This document shows, in pieces, positions 1 to 5,776 of a stretch of DNA of 8,417 bases. The position numbers were made by a program, and so were the translations under genes. Position 1 is the stretch's first letter. Every line of letters starts with the position of its first letter. The notes under the pieces were generated by a model. It did no database searches. It was not told where the DNA came from and saw only the letters and a program-made list of their open reading frames with translations. Source of the DNA: Chloroflexota bacterium (GTDB taxonomy: Bacteria; Chloroflexota; Dormibacteria; CF-121); assembly GCA_005882525.1 (NCBI GenBank), contig VBGO01000202.1, positions 1-8,417 of the forward strand, given 5' to 3'.

Positions 1-291
1 ACGCAACGGGTCTGCTCCCTCGAGCTCGCGCCGGCCACTTGCATCCTGCACCGTCGCGCGACCACCTGCGATGGATACGATCGCCATCGGGTCCGCTGCC
101 ACGAAGGAGTAACGGCCGAGCTGTTCGCCGCGCTCGACGCTCTCCAGGAGGTAGGCGGGGCCGTCGCCGGCAAGGGCCGCGAACGCCGTGACCGGCGTGA
201 GCGCATCGGACAGGACGTCGCGAAAGATCGGGACCATGGGCGCCTGCCGCGCCCGTTCCTTGACCTGGTCGAGCGTCAGGGAAACCGACAT
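1..291 (-). CDS. trpE: Anthranilate synthase component I, N-terminal part (truncated by window edge)
   Basis: The first 97 codons of a gene that continues beyond the left edge. Anthranilate synthase component I converts chorismate to anthranilate in the cytoplasm, using ammonia from the TrpG subunit, and is the first step of tryptophan synthesis. The visible part matches the family N-terminal region: PMVPIFRDVLSDALTPVTAF, then GDGPAYLLESVERGEQLGRY and SFVAADP at about residues 18-70. The LLESVE...GRYS stretch is the classical tryptophan feedback site of TrpE, so feedback inhibition is likely. The chorismate-binding domain lies outside the window, so a paralogue such as PabB or a salicylate synthase cannot be fully excluded. 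The ATG lies 13 bp after the hom stop with a GGGGA Shine-Dalgarno-like sequence 4 bases upstream, which suggests co-transcription with hom. Confidence 0.88.
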   Translation of the reverse strand, partial: MSVSLTLDQVKERARQAPMVPIFRDVLSDALTPVTAFAALAGDGPAYLLESVERGEQLGRYSFVAADPMAIVSIAGGRATVQDASGRRELEGADPLR

Positions 292-304
292 CGAATCCCC
301 ATCG

Positions 305-1339
305 TCATGACGCTGAAGGATATGGAGGGTTCGAGCCCATCGGCGCGATCGCCGCGACTGGCTGGTCGGCCAGGCTGGCCAGCAGGGCGCCCGCCGAGGC
401 GGGGATGTCGCGGGCCGCGCGAACCAGGTCGGCGAGCACGGCACTGGCGGCCGCGTCGGGACCGGCCCCGACGCCTTGCAAGAACAGGGGGCCGGCATAG
501 GTGGCGTCGACCGCAATCGCGTTCATCGCACCGTCGACGCGCGCCATGGGCGCATCCCGCGGGATCAATCGCGGACGGACGTCCGCCTCGATACCTCGCT
601 CGTTCACGGTTCTCGCCGCGGCGATCAGCTTGACGATGCACCCGCGCTCACGCGCGTTGAGCAGTTCGGCATGACCGAGCTCGCGGATCCCCACGCGGGC
701 GATCTGTGAAGGATCGATGCGGTGGTGGAAGGCGAGCATGGCGATGATGGCGAGCTTCGCCGCCGGGTCGTGCGCCTCGACGTCCGCGCTCGGGTCGGCC
801 TCGGCCAGCCCACGCCGCTGCGCATCGGCGAGCGCGTCCGCATACGAGGACCCCGCACCCATCGCCTCGAGGATCGAGTTCGTGGTGCCGTTGAGGATCC
901 CCGCCACCGCCCGGATCCGGTCCGAGCCCAGGCTCTCGGCGAGCGTTTCTACGATCGGAATCGCGCTGGCGACCGAGGCTTCGAAGCGAAGCGGCCCGAG
1001 CCGGGCCAGGGTCGGACCGTGGGTGGCGATTACCTGCTTGTTGGCCGTGATCAGCTGGCGGCCCGCCTGGAGCGCCGCCTTTATATAGGTATGGGCCGGC
1101 TCGAGGCCGCCCATCAGCTCGACGATGGCATCGAGTTTCGCGTCACCCACCACCTCGTTGGCGGGACGCAGCGGCGCCGGTGCGCTTCGGCCCTGCGGAT
1201 GCGCCACCGCGATGGCTTCCAGGGCGATCGGCCGGCCGGCGGCAGTCGCGATGCGATCGGCGTCCTCGACCAACCGCCTCGCCAGCGCTCCGCCGACGTG
1301 GCCCAGGCCGAGCAAACCGATTCGATACGGGACGGGCAT
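305..1339 (-). CDS. hom: Homoserine dehydrogenase, short form without ACT domain
   Basis: A 344-residue NAD(P)-dependent oxidoreductase that reduces aspartate semialdehyde to homoserine, the branch point to threonine, methionine and isoleucine. The N-terminal Rossmann domain has GLLGLGHVGGALARRL (residues 8-23), VELMGGLEPA near 73-82 and the ANK motif with K101. The catalytic domain shows EASVASAIPIVETL (120-133), GILNGTTNSIL (147-157) and GLAEADPSADVEAHDPAAK (177-195), holding the expected acidic residues and K195. The protein ends soon after the catalytic domain. Many bacterial enzymes reach about 430 residues with a C-terminal ACT domain that senses threonine; that domain is absent, as in short archaeal and Thermus-type enzymes, so allosteric threonine inhibition is unlikely. 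The start is divergent from thrC by 23 bp. No Shine-Dalgarno is visible and a TAGCGT hexamer lies 6 bases before the ATG, so the mRNA may be leaderless. trpE follows 13 bp downstream. Confidence 0.95.
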   Translation of the reverse strand: MPVPYRIGLLGLGHVGGALARRLVEDADRIATAAGRPIALEAIAVAHPQGRSAPAPLRPANEVVGDAKLDAIVELMGGLEPAHTYIKAALQAGRQLITANKQVIATHGPTLARLGPLRFEASVASAIPIVETLAESLGSDRIRAVAGILNGTTNSILEAMGAGSSYADALADAQRRGLAEADPSADVEAHDPAAKLAIIAMLAFHHRIDPSQIARVGIRELGHAELLNARERGCIVKLIAAARTVNERGIEADVRPRLIPRDAPMARVDGAMNAIAVDATYAGPLFLQGVGAGPDAAASAVLADLVRAARDIPASAGALLASLADQPVAAIAPMGSNPPYPSAS

Positions 1340-1345
1340 TCGGGA

Positions 1346-1355
1346 ACGCTACCAT
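1346..1355. promoter_or_regulatory. Candidate divergent leaderless promoter pair of hom and thrC
   Basis: The 23 bp between the two start codons hold two TANNNT hexamers on opposite strands. TACCAT (1350-1355, plus) ends 7 bases before the thrC ATG. TAGCGT (1351-1346, minus) ends 6 bases before the hom ATG. They share the central TA at 1350-1351. Neither gene has a visible Shine-Dalgarno or room for an ordinary 5' leader. A -10 element 6-7 bases from the first transcribed base fits leaderless mRNAs starting at the A of each ATG. No -35 element is evident on either side. The hexamers are short, so chance is possible. Confidence 0.45.
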
Positions 1356-1362
1356 CACCGCC

Positions 1363-2406
1363 ATGACCGCCGGCATCATCGAGCGCTACGCGGCCTATCT
1401 GCCGGTGACATCCGCAACCCCACGCGTCACGCTCGGGGAAGGTTCGACGCCGTTGGTGCGCTCCTCCCGGATCGGTCCGGCCCTGGGGCTGGACCAGCTC
1501 TATTTCAAGTACGAGGGCCTCAATCCGAGCGGGTCGTTCAAGGACCGGGGCATGGCGCTGGCCACCGCCCGGGCGGTGGAGGCTGGCGCCCGGACGCTGT
1601 TGTGCGCCTCGACTGGAAATACCAGCGCATCGGCTTCAGCCTATGCCGCGCGCTGTGGCCTTCGGGCCGTGGTCGTCGTGCCTGCGGGGGGCGTCGCCGC
1701 CGGAAAGCTGGCCCAGGCGCTGGCCTACGGCGCCATCATCCTGATCGTCAAGGGATCGTTCGACCGGGCGCTCAAACTCGTCCGGCAGGTCGCCGACGAT
1801 CCCGCCGTCGCGCTGGTCAACTCGGTCAACCCCTATCGCATCGAGGGTCAGAAGACGGCCGCCTTCGAAATCGTCGAACAGCTCGGTCGCGCGCCGGCCG
1901 AGCTCTACGTTCCGGTTGGTAACGCCGGCAATATCACCGCCTACTGGCGCGGGTTCTGTGAGCTCGCCAGGCGGTCCGGTGCCTCGCTGCCGGCGCTCCA
2001 CGGCGCCCAGGCTGAAGGCGCGGCCCCGCTGGTCGCTGGTCGGCCTGTCACGAGGCCGCGCACGGTGGCGTCCGCGATCCGGATTGGCAACCCCGCGTCG
2101 TGGAGCACGGCCATTGCGGCACGCGACGAGTCCGGCGGCACAATCGACGCGGTGAGCGACGCGGAGATCATGGCGGCCCATCGCCGGCTGGCTCGTGAGG
2201 AAGGCCTGCTGGTCGAGCCGGCGTCGGCCGCCGGGGTGGCGCTCTTGCTCAAACGGGCGGCATCTAGCGCGATTGGTAACGCTGAGCCGATCGTCTGCGT
2301 CCTGACCGGTCACGGGCTGAAGGACCCGCAGGCTCTGACTCGCGGTTCAAGAGTTCCTCGCGCCATTGAGCCGACACTGAAAGCCCTCCGCCGGGTGCTC
2401 GGTTAG
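1363..2406 (+). CDS. thrC: Threonine synthase (PLP-dependent)
   Basis: A 347-residue fold-type II PLP enzyme that converts O-phospho-homoserine to threonine and phosphate, the last step of the pathway that hom feeds. Visible motifs are the N-terminal LGEGSTPLV (24-32), the PLP lysine K60 in NPSGSFKDRG (54-63), the ASTGNTSASASAYA substrate/phosphate loop (82-95), NPYRIEGQKT (156-165), the PLP-phosphate loop VGNAGN (185-190) and the C-terminal VLTGHGLKDP. The length fits the short class common in Gram-positives and Chloroflexi, about 350 residues. The open frame extends upstream to 1180, but that extension is the shadow of hom and unlike any threonine synthase. The ATG at 1363 gives the family-typical N-terminus. 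It is divergent from hom and convergent with leuB, and its TAG overlaps the leuB stop. No Shine-Dalgarno is seen, so a leaderless start is likely. Confidence 0.95.
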   Translation: MTAGIIERYAAYLPVTSATPRVTLGEGSTPLVRSSRIGPALGLDQLYFKYEGLNPSGSFKDRGMALATARAVEAGARTLLCASTGNTSASASAYAARCGLRAVVVVPAGGVAAGKLAQALAYGAIILIVKGSFDRALKLVRQVADDPAVALVNSVNPYRIEGQKTAAFEIVEQLGRAPAELYVPVGNAGNITAYWRGFCELARRSGASLPALHGAQAEGAAPLVAGRPVTRPRTVASAIRIGNPASWSTAIAARDESGGTIDAVSDAEIMAAHRRLAREEGLLVEPASAAGVALLLKRAASSAIGNAEPIVCVLTGHGLKDPQALTRGSRVPRAIEPTLKALRRVLG

Positions 2407-3488
2407 CGGAGCGCGTCGACGATCGCGTCGGCCATCGCCGCCGTGCCCGCCGGTGCCTGCCCGTCGGTGGCGATGTCGGCGGTTCGTAGTCCGGCCGCGA
2501 GCACCCGGGAGACGGCGCGTTCGATCGCCTGGGCCGCATCCTCCTGGTTGAGCGACCAGCGCAGCAACAGGGCGGCACTCAGGATGGCGCCGATCGGGTT
2601 CGCGATGCCCTTCCCCGCGATGTCGGGGGCGGACCCGTGGATCGGCTCGTACAACCCGAGGGTGCCGGCGCCCAGGCTCGCCGACGGCAACATCCCGAGC
2701 GCGCCGGCCAGCATCGACGCCTCATCGGTCAGGATGTCGCCGAAGAGGTTCTCGGTGACCACGATATCGAAGGCTTGCGGCCGGCGGAGCAATTCCATGG
2801 CGAAGGCGTCGACCAGCATGTGGGTACAGGTGACGTCCGGATAGCGCAGCGCCACCCCGGAAACCACGGCCCGCCAGAGCCGGGAGGTCTCGAGCACGTT
2901 CGCCTTGTCGACGGAGCACACCCGGCCGCGTCGCATCCGGGCCAGCTCGAACGCGCGTACCGCAACCCGCTCGATCTCCGGGGCGCTGTAGCGCATGGTG
3001 TCGACGGCAGCCTCGCCGCGCGGGGTCACGTACCGTCGCTTGGGCCGGCTGAAATAGAGGCCCCCCGTGAGCTCCCGAACCACCAGGAGGTCGACGTCCT
3101 GGATGCGTTCGGGGCGCAGTGCGGAGACGGCGACCATCGACGGATCGACGCGAACCGGCCGCAGGTTGGCGAAGAGGCCGAGGCCTTTGCGCAGCCCGAG
3201 CAGCGCCGAACCCGGCCGGACGGTGCTGTTCGGCGCCGCATCGTCCCATTTGGGTCCCCCGACCGCGCCGAACAGGATCGCGTCCGCCGTCTTGCAGAGT
3301 CGCAGCGTCTGTGGCCGCAGCGCGACGCCGTAGGCATCGACGGCGGCACCGCCCACAAGGTCGGACACATAGTCGAGGCCGAGCCCCACCCGACCGGCGG
3401 CCGCGTCCAGCACTCGGCGAGCCGCCTCGGTCACCTCGGGCCCGATGCCATCCCCGGGGAGTACGACGATACGCGCGGCCAGGGCCAC
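2403..3488 (-). CDS. leuB: 3-isopropylmalate dehydrogenase
   Basis: A 361-residue cytoplasmic enzyme that oxidatively decarboxylates 3-isopropylmalate to 2-oxoisocaproate with NAD, in leucine synthesis. Family motifs run in order: VVLPGDGIGPEVT (8-20), FGAVGGPKWD (73-82), LLGLRKGLGLFANLRPVRV (96-114), the arginine-rich substrate site with RELTGGLYF (138-146), VDKANVLETSRLW (193-205), LVDAFAMEL (225-233), NLFGDILTDEASML (247-260), GMLPSASL (265-272) and EPIHGSAPDIAGKGIANP (281-298). The length is normal and RELTGGLYF favours LeuB over tartrate or isocitrate dehydrogenase. The start is a GTG; an in-frame TGA 12 bases upstream rules out a longer protein. No strong Shine-Dalgarno is seen, but a six-codon leader ORF ends one base before the GTG, so translational coupling is possible. 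The TAA overlaps the thrC TAG head-on by 4 bp, leaving no terminator space between the two genes. Confidence 0.96.
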   Translation of the reverse strand: MALAARIVVLPGDGIGPEVTEAARRVLDAAAGRVGLGLDYVSDLVGGAAVDAYGVALRPQTLRLCKTADAILFGAVGGPKWDDAAPNSTVRPGSALLGLRKGLGLFANLRPVRVDPSMVAVSALRPERIQDVDLLVVRELTGGLYFSRPKRRYVTPRGEAAVDTMRYSAPEIERVAVRAFELARMRRGRVCSVDKANVLETSRLWRAVVSGVALRYPDVTCTHMLVDAFAMELLRRPQAFDIVVTENLFGDILTDEASMLAGALGMLPSASLGAGTLGLYEPIHGSAPDIAGKGIANPIGAILSAALLLRWSLNQEDAAQAIERAVSRVLAAGLRTADIATDGQAPAGTAAMADAIVDALR

Positions 3489-3489
3489 G

Positions 3490-3510
3490 CTAGAACTTCA
3501 TCCCGTCCAT
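3490..3510 (-). CDS. Possible six-codon leader ORF in front of leuB
   Basis: ATG-GAC-GGG-ATG-AAG-TTC-TAG encodes MDGMKF, and its stop ends one base before the leuB GTG. It begins 10 bases after a TAGAAT hexamer, so a transcript from there would start only about 3-4 bases before this ATG. It has no leucine codons, so it is not a classical leucine attenuator. If real, it would most simply load ribosomes that re-initiate at the leuB GTG. A stretch this short can arise by chance. Confidence 0.25.
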   Translation of the reverse strand: MDGMKF

Positions 3511-3520
3511 GGTCGGCACG

Positions 3521-3526
3521 ATTCTA
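3521..3526 (-). promoter_or_regulatory. Candidate -10 element for leuB (TAGAAT)
   Basis: On the minus strand the hexamer TAGAAT differs from the bacterial -10 consensus at one position. It lies in the short spacer between the kinase stop and leuB. Transcription would start near 3514, giving a leader of about 25 bases to the leuB GTG. No convincing -35 hexamer is seen 16-18 bases upstream. The -35 position is instead occupied by a 14-bp palindrome. Confidence 0.45.
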
Positions 3527-3541
3527 GGGTGACCCAGGCGC

Positions 3542-3555
3542 CGACGGTACCGTCG
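3542..3555. repeat. 14-bp perfect palindrome upstream of leuB
   Basis: CGACGGTACCGTCG is its own reverse complement. It begins two bases after the kinase stop codon and is centred about 25 bp upstream of the TAGAAT -10 hexamer, roughly where a -35 element would be. That placement would suit a dimeric regulator of leuB. As RNA it could form only a 5-bp stem with a GTAC loop and has no T-run, so a terminator is unlikely. Confidence 0.4.
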
Positions 3556-3556
3556 C

Positions 3557-4646
3557 TTACTGGACGACCGGCAGCGTGAAGCGGACCTCCGTCCCCTCTC
3601 CCGGCTCGCTCGTCGCCTCGATCGTGCCGCCATGCGCGCTGACGACATCTTTGGCGATCGCCAGTCCGAGCCCGGAGCCCGGCGATCCGGGACCCTTGAC
3701 GAAGCGTTCGAAGATTTGAGGGCGCAGCTCCGCCGGGATACCCGGACCGGTGTCGCGGACGGCGAAGGCGACGCTGCTGCCCGATCGCCGCACGCTGGCG
3801 GTGACGGTTCCGCCCGACGGCGTATATCGGATGGCATTGGACAGCAAATTGCCGAGCACACCACGAATTCGCGCCGGATCGGCGTCGACCGCGGGCAGGT
3901 CCGGCCCCACATCCGCGATCAGCCGCACGCCGGCCGCGTCGGCGGCGCTCTGAAACGCCGCCAGGCTGCTGGTCACCAGGACCGGCACGTCGACGGCCTC
4001 CCGATTGAGCTTCAGGCCACCGACGTCGGCGAGCGTCATGGTGCCCAGGGCATCGACGAGCGTTTCCAGCGTCGCGGCCGTCACCGATGCCCTCCGCCTG
4101 CCCCCGAATGATGGCCAACGGGGTCCGCAGTTCGTGCGTCAGGTCGGCGACAACGGCGCGCCGGTTGCGATCGGCGGCGGCGAGGCGCACGCTCATCGCG
4201 TTGAAGGCTCGAGCCAGCGTTCGGAGCTCGCGCGGCCCGCGCTCCGCAACCTGGACGCCGTAATCACCGGCCTCGATCCGGCCGGCAGCGTCGACGATAT
4301 CGCCCAGGTTGACGGCCATCCCTCGAAACTGCCGGCTGGCGCGAATGATGAGGATCACGAACAGGATGAGGGCGGCAATGGCGACGAACCGCACCAGGTG
4401 CGGTGCATGGAGCAGACCGACGGCGGTCCCGACCAGCAGGGCGCCGACGGTGAGCGCCACGGCGACCAGGAGGAACGCGGCCGCGATGAACCCGGCAAAC
4501 CGCCACATGAACCGCCGTCCGATCCGGCCCCATGGAGGCCGCCGGGTCGGCGGCCAGGGCTCGCCCTGCGGCCACCAGGGCGGCTGCCCGCGGCCACGCC
4601 CGCCCGGCGGGCCCCAGCCGCGGCCCCGCCAGCCCGAGCCGCTCAT
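3557..4646 (-). pseudogene. Sensor histidine kinase, frame-broken in the dimerisation domain
   Basis: A membrane sensor kinase that would phosphorylate the response regulator just upstream; its ATG overlaps the regulator TGA (ATGA). The first frame (4646 to about 4086) encodes a Gly/Pro/Trp/Arg-rich N-terminus (1-44), a transmembrane helix (about 48-78), a very short outside loop, a second helix (about 86-102), HAMP (103-160) and the HisKA phosphoacceptor H171 in THELRTPLAIIRGQAEGI. The C-terminal half reads in another frame (about 4084 to 3557): TLETLVDALGTMTLADVGG, N-box NLLSNAIRYTP, G1 DTGPGIP, F-box FERFVKG and G2 GSGLGLAIAK, ending at a TAA. Only about 13 bases separate EGI from TLETLV, where relatives have roughly 20 residues. 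A deletion of about 47 bases, not a multiple of three, best explains this. Read literally, the first frame runs on to 3498 with nonsense sequence. It is a decayed kinase or an assembly error. Confidence 0.75.
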
Positions 4647-5329
4647 CGCCGGGCGTCCGCGAAACGGTAGCCGACGCCGAAGACCGTCAGCAGATACCGC
4701 GGACTATGCGGATCTGGCTCGATCTTGCGGCGGAGGTTCTTGACGTGGGCGTCGATCGCCCGCTCGTAGGAGTCGAATGCGACACCGTGAACCGCATGCA
4801 ACAGCTGGGCTCGGCTGAAGACGCGGCCCGGTTGCCGCGCCATCGTCACCAGCAGCTGGAATTCCGTGGGAGTGAGCTCGATGCTCCGGCCGCCGATCCT
4901 CAGCTCCATGCTTGGCAGGTTGAGCTCCACCTCGCCGACCCGAACCACATCGGCGGGCGCCCTGGCGGCTTCGCTGCGACGCAGCACCGAGCGGACCCGG
5001 GCGACGAGCTCCTTAGGACTGAACGGCTTGGTCAGGTAGTCGTCCGCACCCAGCTCGAGGCCGACCAGCTTGTCCGACTCATCGGTACGGGCGGTTAGCA
5101 TGATGATGGGCACGGTTCCGTTCCGCCGCAAGGAACGGGTCACGTCGAGGCCGTCGATGCCGGGCAGGGCGAGGTCCAGGATGACAAGGTCGGGATGCTG
5201 GGTCGCGGCCACCCGCAATGCGGTCGATCCCTCGGCCGCCGTCACGACGGTGAAGCCGCCGTGCTCCAGGTAGTCACGCACGACTTGCACGATCTGCGGT
5301 TCGTCATCGACGACCAGGATCGTCTTCAT
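4643..5329 (-). CDS. OmpR/PhoB-family response regulator
   Basis: A 228-residue DNA-binding regulator. The receiver domain (about 1-117) has the acidic pair DD at 8-9, phosphoacceptor D52 in LVILDLALPG, T79 in MLTART and K101 in DDYLTKPFSP, so all key residues are present. The C-terminal winged helix (about 125-225) shows IELTPTEFQLLVTMARQPG, VFSRAQLLHAVHG, ERAIDAHVKNLRRKIEPDP and YLLTVFGVGYRFA, the hallmark of the OmpR subfamily. An ATG at 5338 would add three residues, but 5329 gives the family-typical MKTILVVDDEP start with AGGA 8 bases upstream, so I chose it. Its stop overlaps the start of the kinase gene by 4 bp, making that the cognate partner even though the kinase is broken. A small membrane-protein gene lies 60-70 bp upstream on the same strand. 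The 11-bp-spaced TTCACA repeats ahead of that gene are a plausible binding site for this protein. Confidence 0.95.
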   Translation of the reverse strand: MKTILVVDDEPQIVQVVRDYLEHGGFTVVTAAEGSTALRVAATQHPDLVILDLALPGIDGLDVTRSLRRNGTVPIIMLTARTDESDKLVGLELGADDYLTKPFSPKELVARVRSVLRRSEAARAPADVVRVGEVELNLPSMELRIGGRSIELTPTEFQLLVTMARQPGRVFSRAQLLHAVHGVAFDSYERAIDAHVKNLRRKIEPDPHSPRYLLTVFGVGYRFADARR

Positions 5330-5353
5330 CAGCGCCATCCTATGCCGAGAGAT

Positions 5354-5378
5354 GAGGCGGAGCGCTGCGCTCCGCCTC
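5354..5378 (-). terminator. Hairpin with 11-bp perfect stem between small protein gene and response regulator
   Basis: GAGGCGGAGCG (5354-5364) and CGCTCCGCCTC (5368-5378) form an 11-bp GC-rich stem with a 3-base loop. It follows the small membrane-protein gene by 20 bases and precedes the regulator start by 24. There is no T-run after it on the minus strand (ATCTCTCGG follows). It may therefore be a weak attenuator or an mRNA-processing element that sets the ratio of the two products rather than a full terminator. Confidence 0.5.
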
Positions 5379-5398
5379 TGTCGGGAGGGAGGGGGACG

Positions 5399-5713
5399 TC
5401 AGACCTGTGCTGTTCCCGTTTGATCTGCCGCCGGTCCGGGTGGCGCCACGCTTCCGTGCGCCCGGTCGTGCCAGGCCTTGAGGGTCGCCTCGATGAATGG
5501 CGGTAGCGTGAACGCCTGCTGCGGTCCACCGGGACCGCCGTGCCCGTAGCCGCCAAAGCGGCTCCAGGGCGCGCCGGCATACCCGCCCCCCATCATCTGG
5601 CCCATCGCGTAACGGCGCCAGCGGCGCTTGCGCCCCAGCATCGCCAGGCCGAGGCCAAGACCGCCCAGCATCGCCAGCTTCCGGTTTCTGTCTTTCGTCG
5701 CGTGATCGCTCAT
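5399..5713 (-). CDS. Small glycine-rich membrane protein of unknown function
   Basis: A 104-residue protein I do not recognise as a named family. After a charged N-terminus (MSDHATKDRNRK) comes one hydrophobic Gly/Leu segment (LAMLGGLGLGLAMLG, residues 13-27), then a strongly basic stretch (RKRRWRRYA, 28-36). A Gly/Tyr-rich linker with MMGGGYAGAPW follows (40-62), then a more ordered segment FTLPPFIEATLKAWHDRAHG (68-87) and a disordered tail. The start is set by a good Shine-Dalgarno, GGAG, 5 bases before the ATG. The frame stays open upstream to 5944, but that extension has no ribosome site and looks non-coding. It is the first gene before the response regulator and kinase, so it may be an accessory membrane component or an output of that system; this is inference from position. 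Its Gly/Pro-rich style echoes the kinase N-terminus. Confidence 0.75.
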   Translation of the reverse strand: MSDHATKDRNRKLAMLGGLGLGLAMLGRKRRWRRYAMGQMMGGGYAGAPWSRFGGYGHGGPGGPQQAFTLPPFIEATLKAWHDRAHGSVAPPGPAADQTGTAQV

Positions 5714-5759
5714 CTCTTCTCCTTCGTGATTGGTGATACGTTTCATCCTGCCCGCGAGA

Positions 5760-5776
5760 TGTGAATCACCTGTGAA
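5760..5776 (-). promoter_or_regulatory. Direct repeat TTCACA-N5-TTCACA, candidate OmpR/PhoB-type operator
   Basis: On the minus strand TTCACA occurs twice, 11 bp apart from start to start, with GGTGA between the copies. Tandem 6-7 bp half-sites at 11-bp spacing are how PhoB/PhoP/OmpR-family regulators bind, and TTCAC-type half-sites are known for actinobacterial PhoP. The repeat lies 47-63 bp upstream of the small membrane-protein start, the first gene before an OmpR-family regulator. A TATCAC hexamer 21 bases further downstream is a weak candidate -10. Confidence 0.5.

Noticed and set aside
1180..2406. A 408-residue form of threonine synthase
   Set aside because: The extra 61 residues lie antisense to hom and are Arg/Pro/Ala-rich; the family N-terminus fits the ATG at 1363.
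2637..3527. A 296-residue plus-strand frame opposite leuB
   Set aside because: The leuB frame has all family motifs, while the opposite frame has no recognisable domain. Long antisense frames are expected at this GC.
3542..3555. The palindrome as an intrinsic terminator of the kinase
   Set aside because: It allows only a 5-bp stem, has no T-run, and sits just upstream of a -10 hexamer.
4085..4105. Programmed ribosomal frameshift to explain the kinase
   Set aside because: No slippery sequence or stimulatory structure is evident, and a frameshift alone would not restore the missing loop and helix of HisKA.
3498..4646. A 382-residue continuous kinase-like frame
   Set aside because: After residue about 187 it is Arg/Gly/Pro-rich and has no kinase motifs, while the other frame carries the N, G1, F and G2 boxes. 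The tail stays open only because stop codons are rare at this GC.
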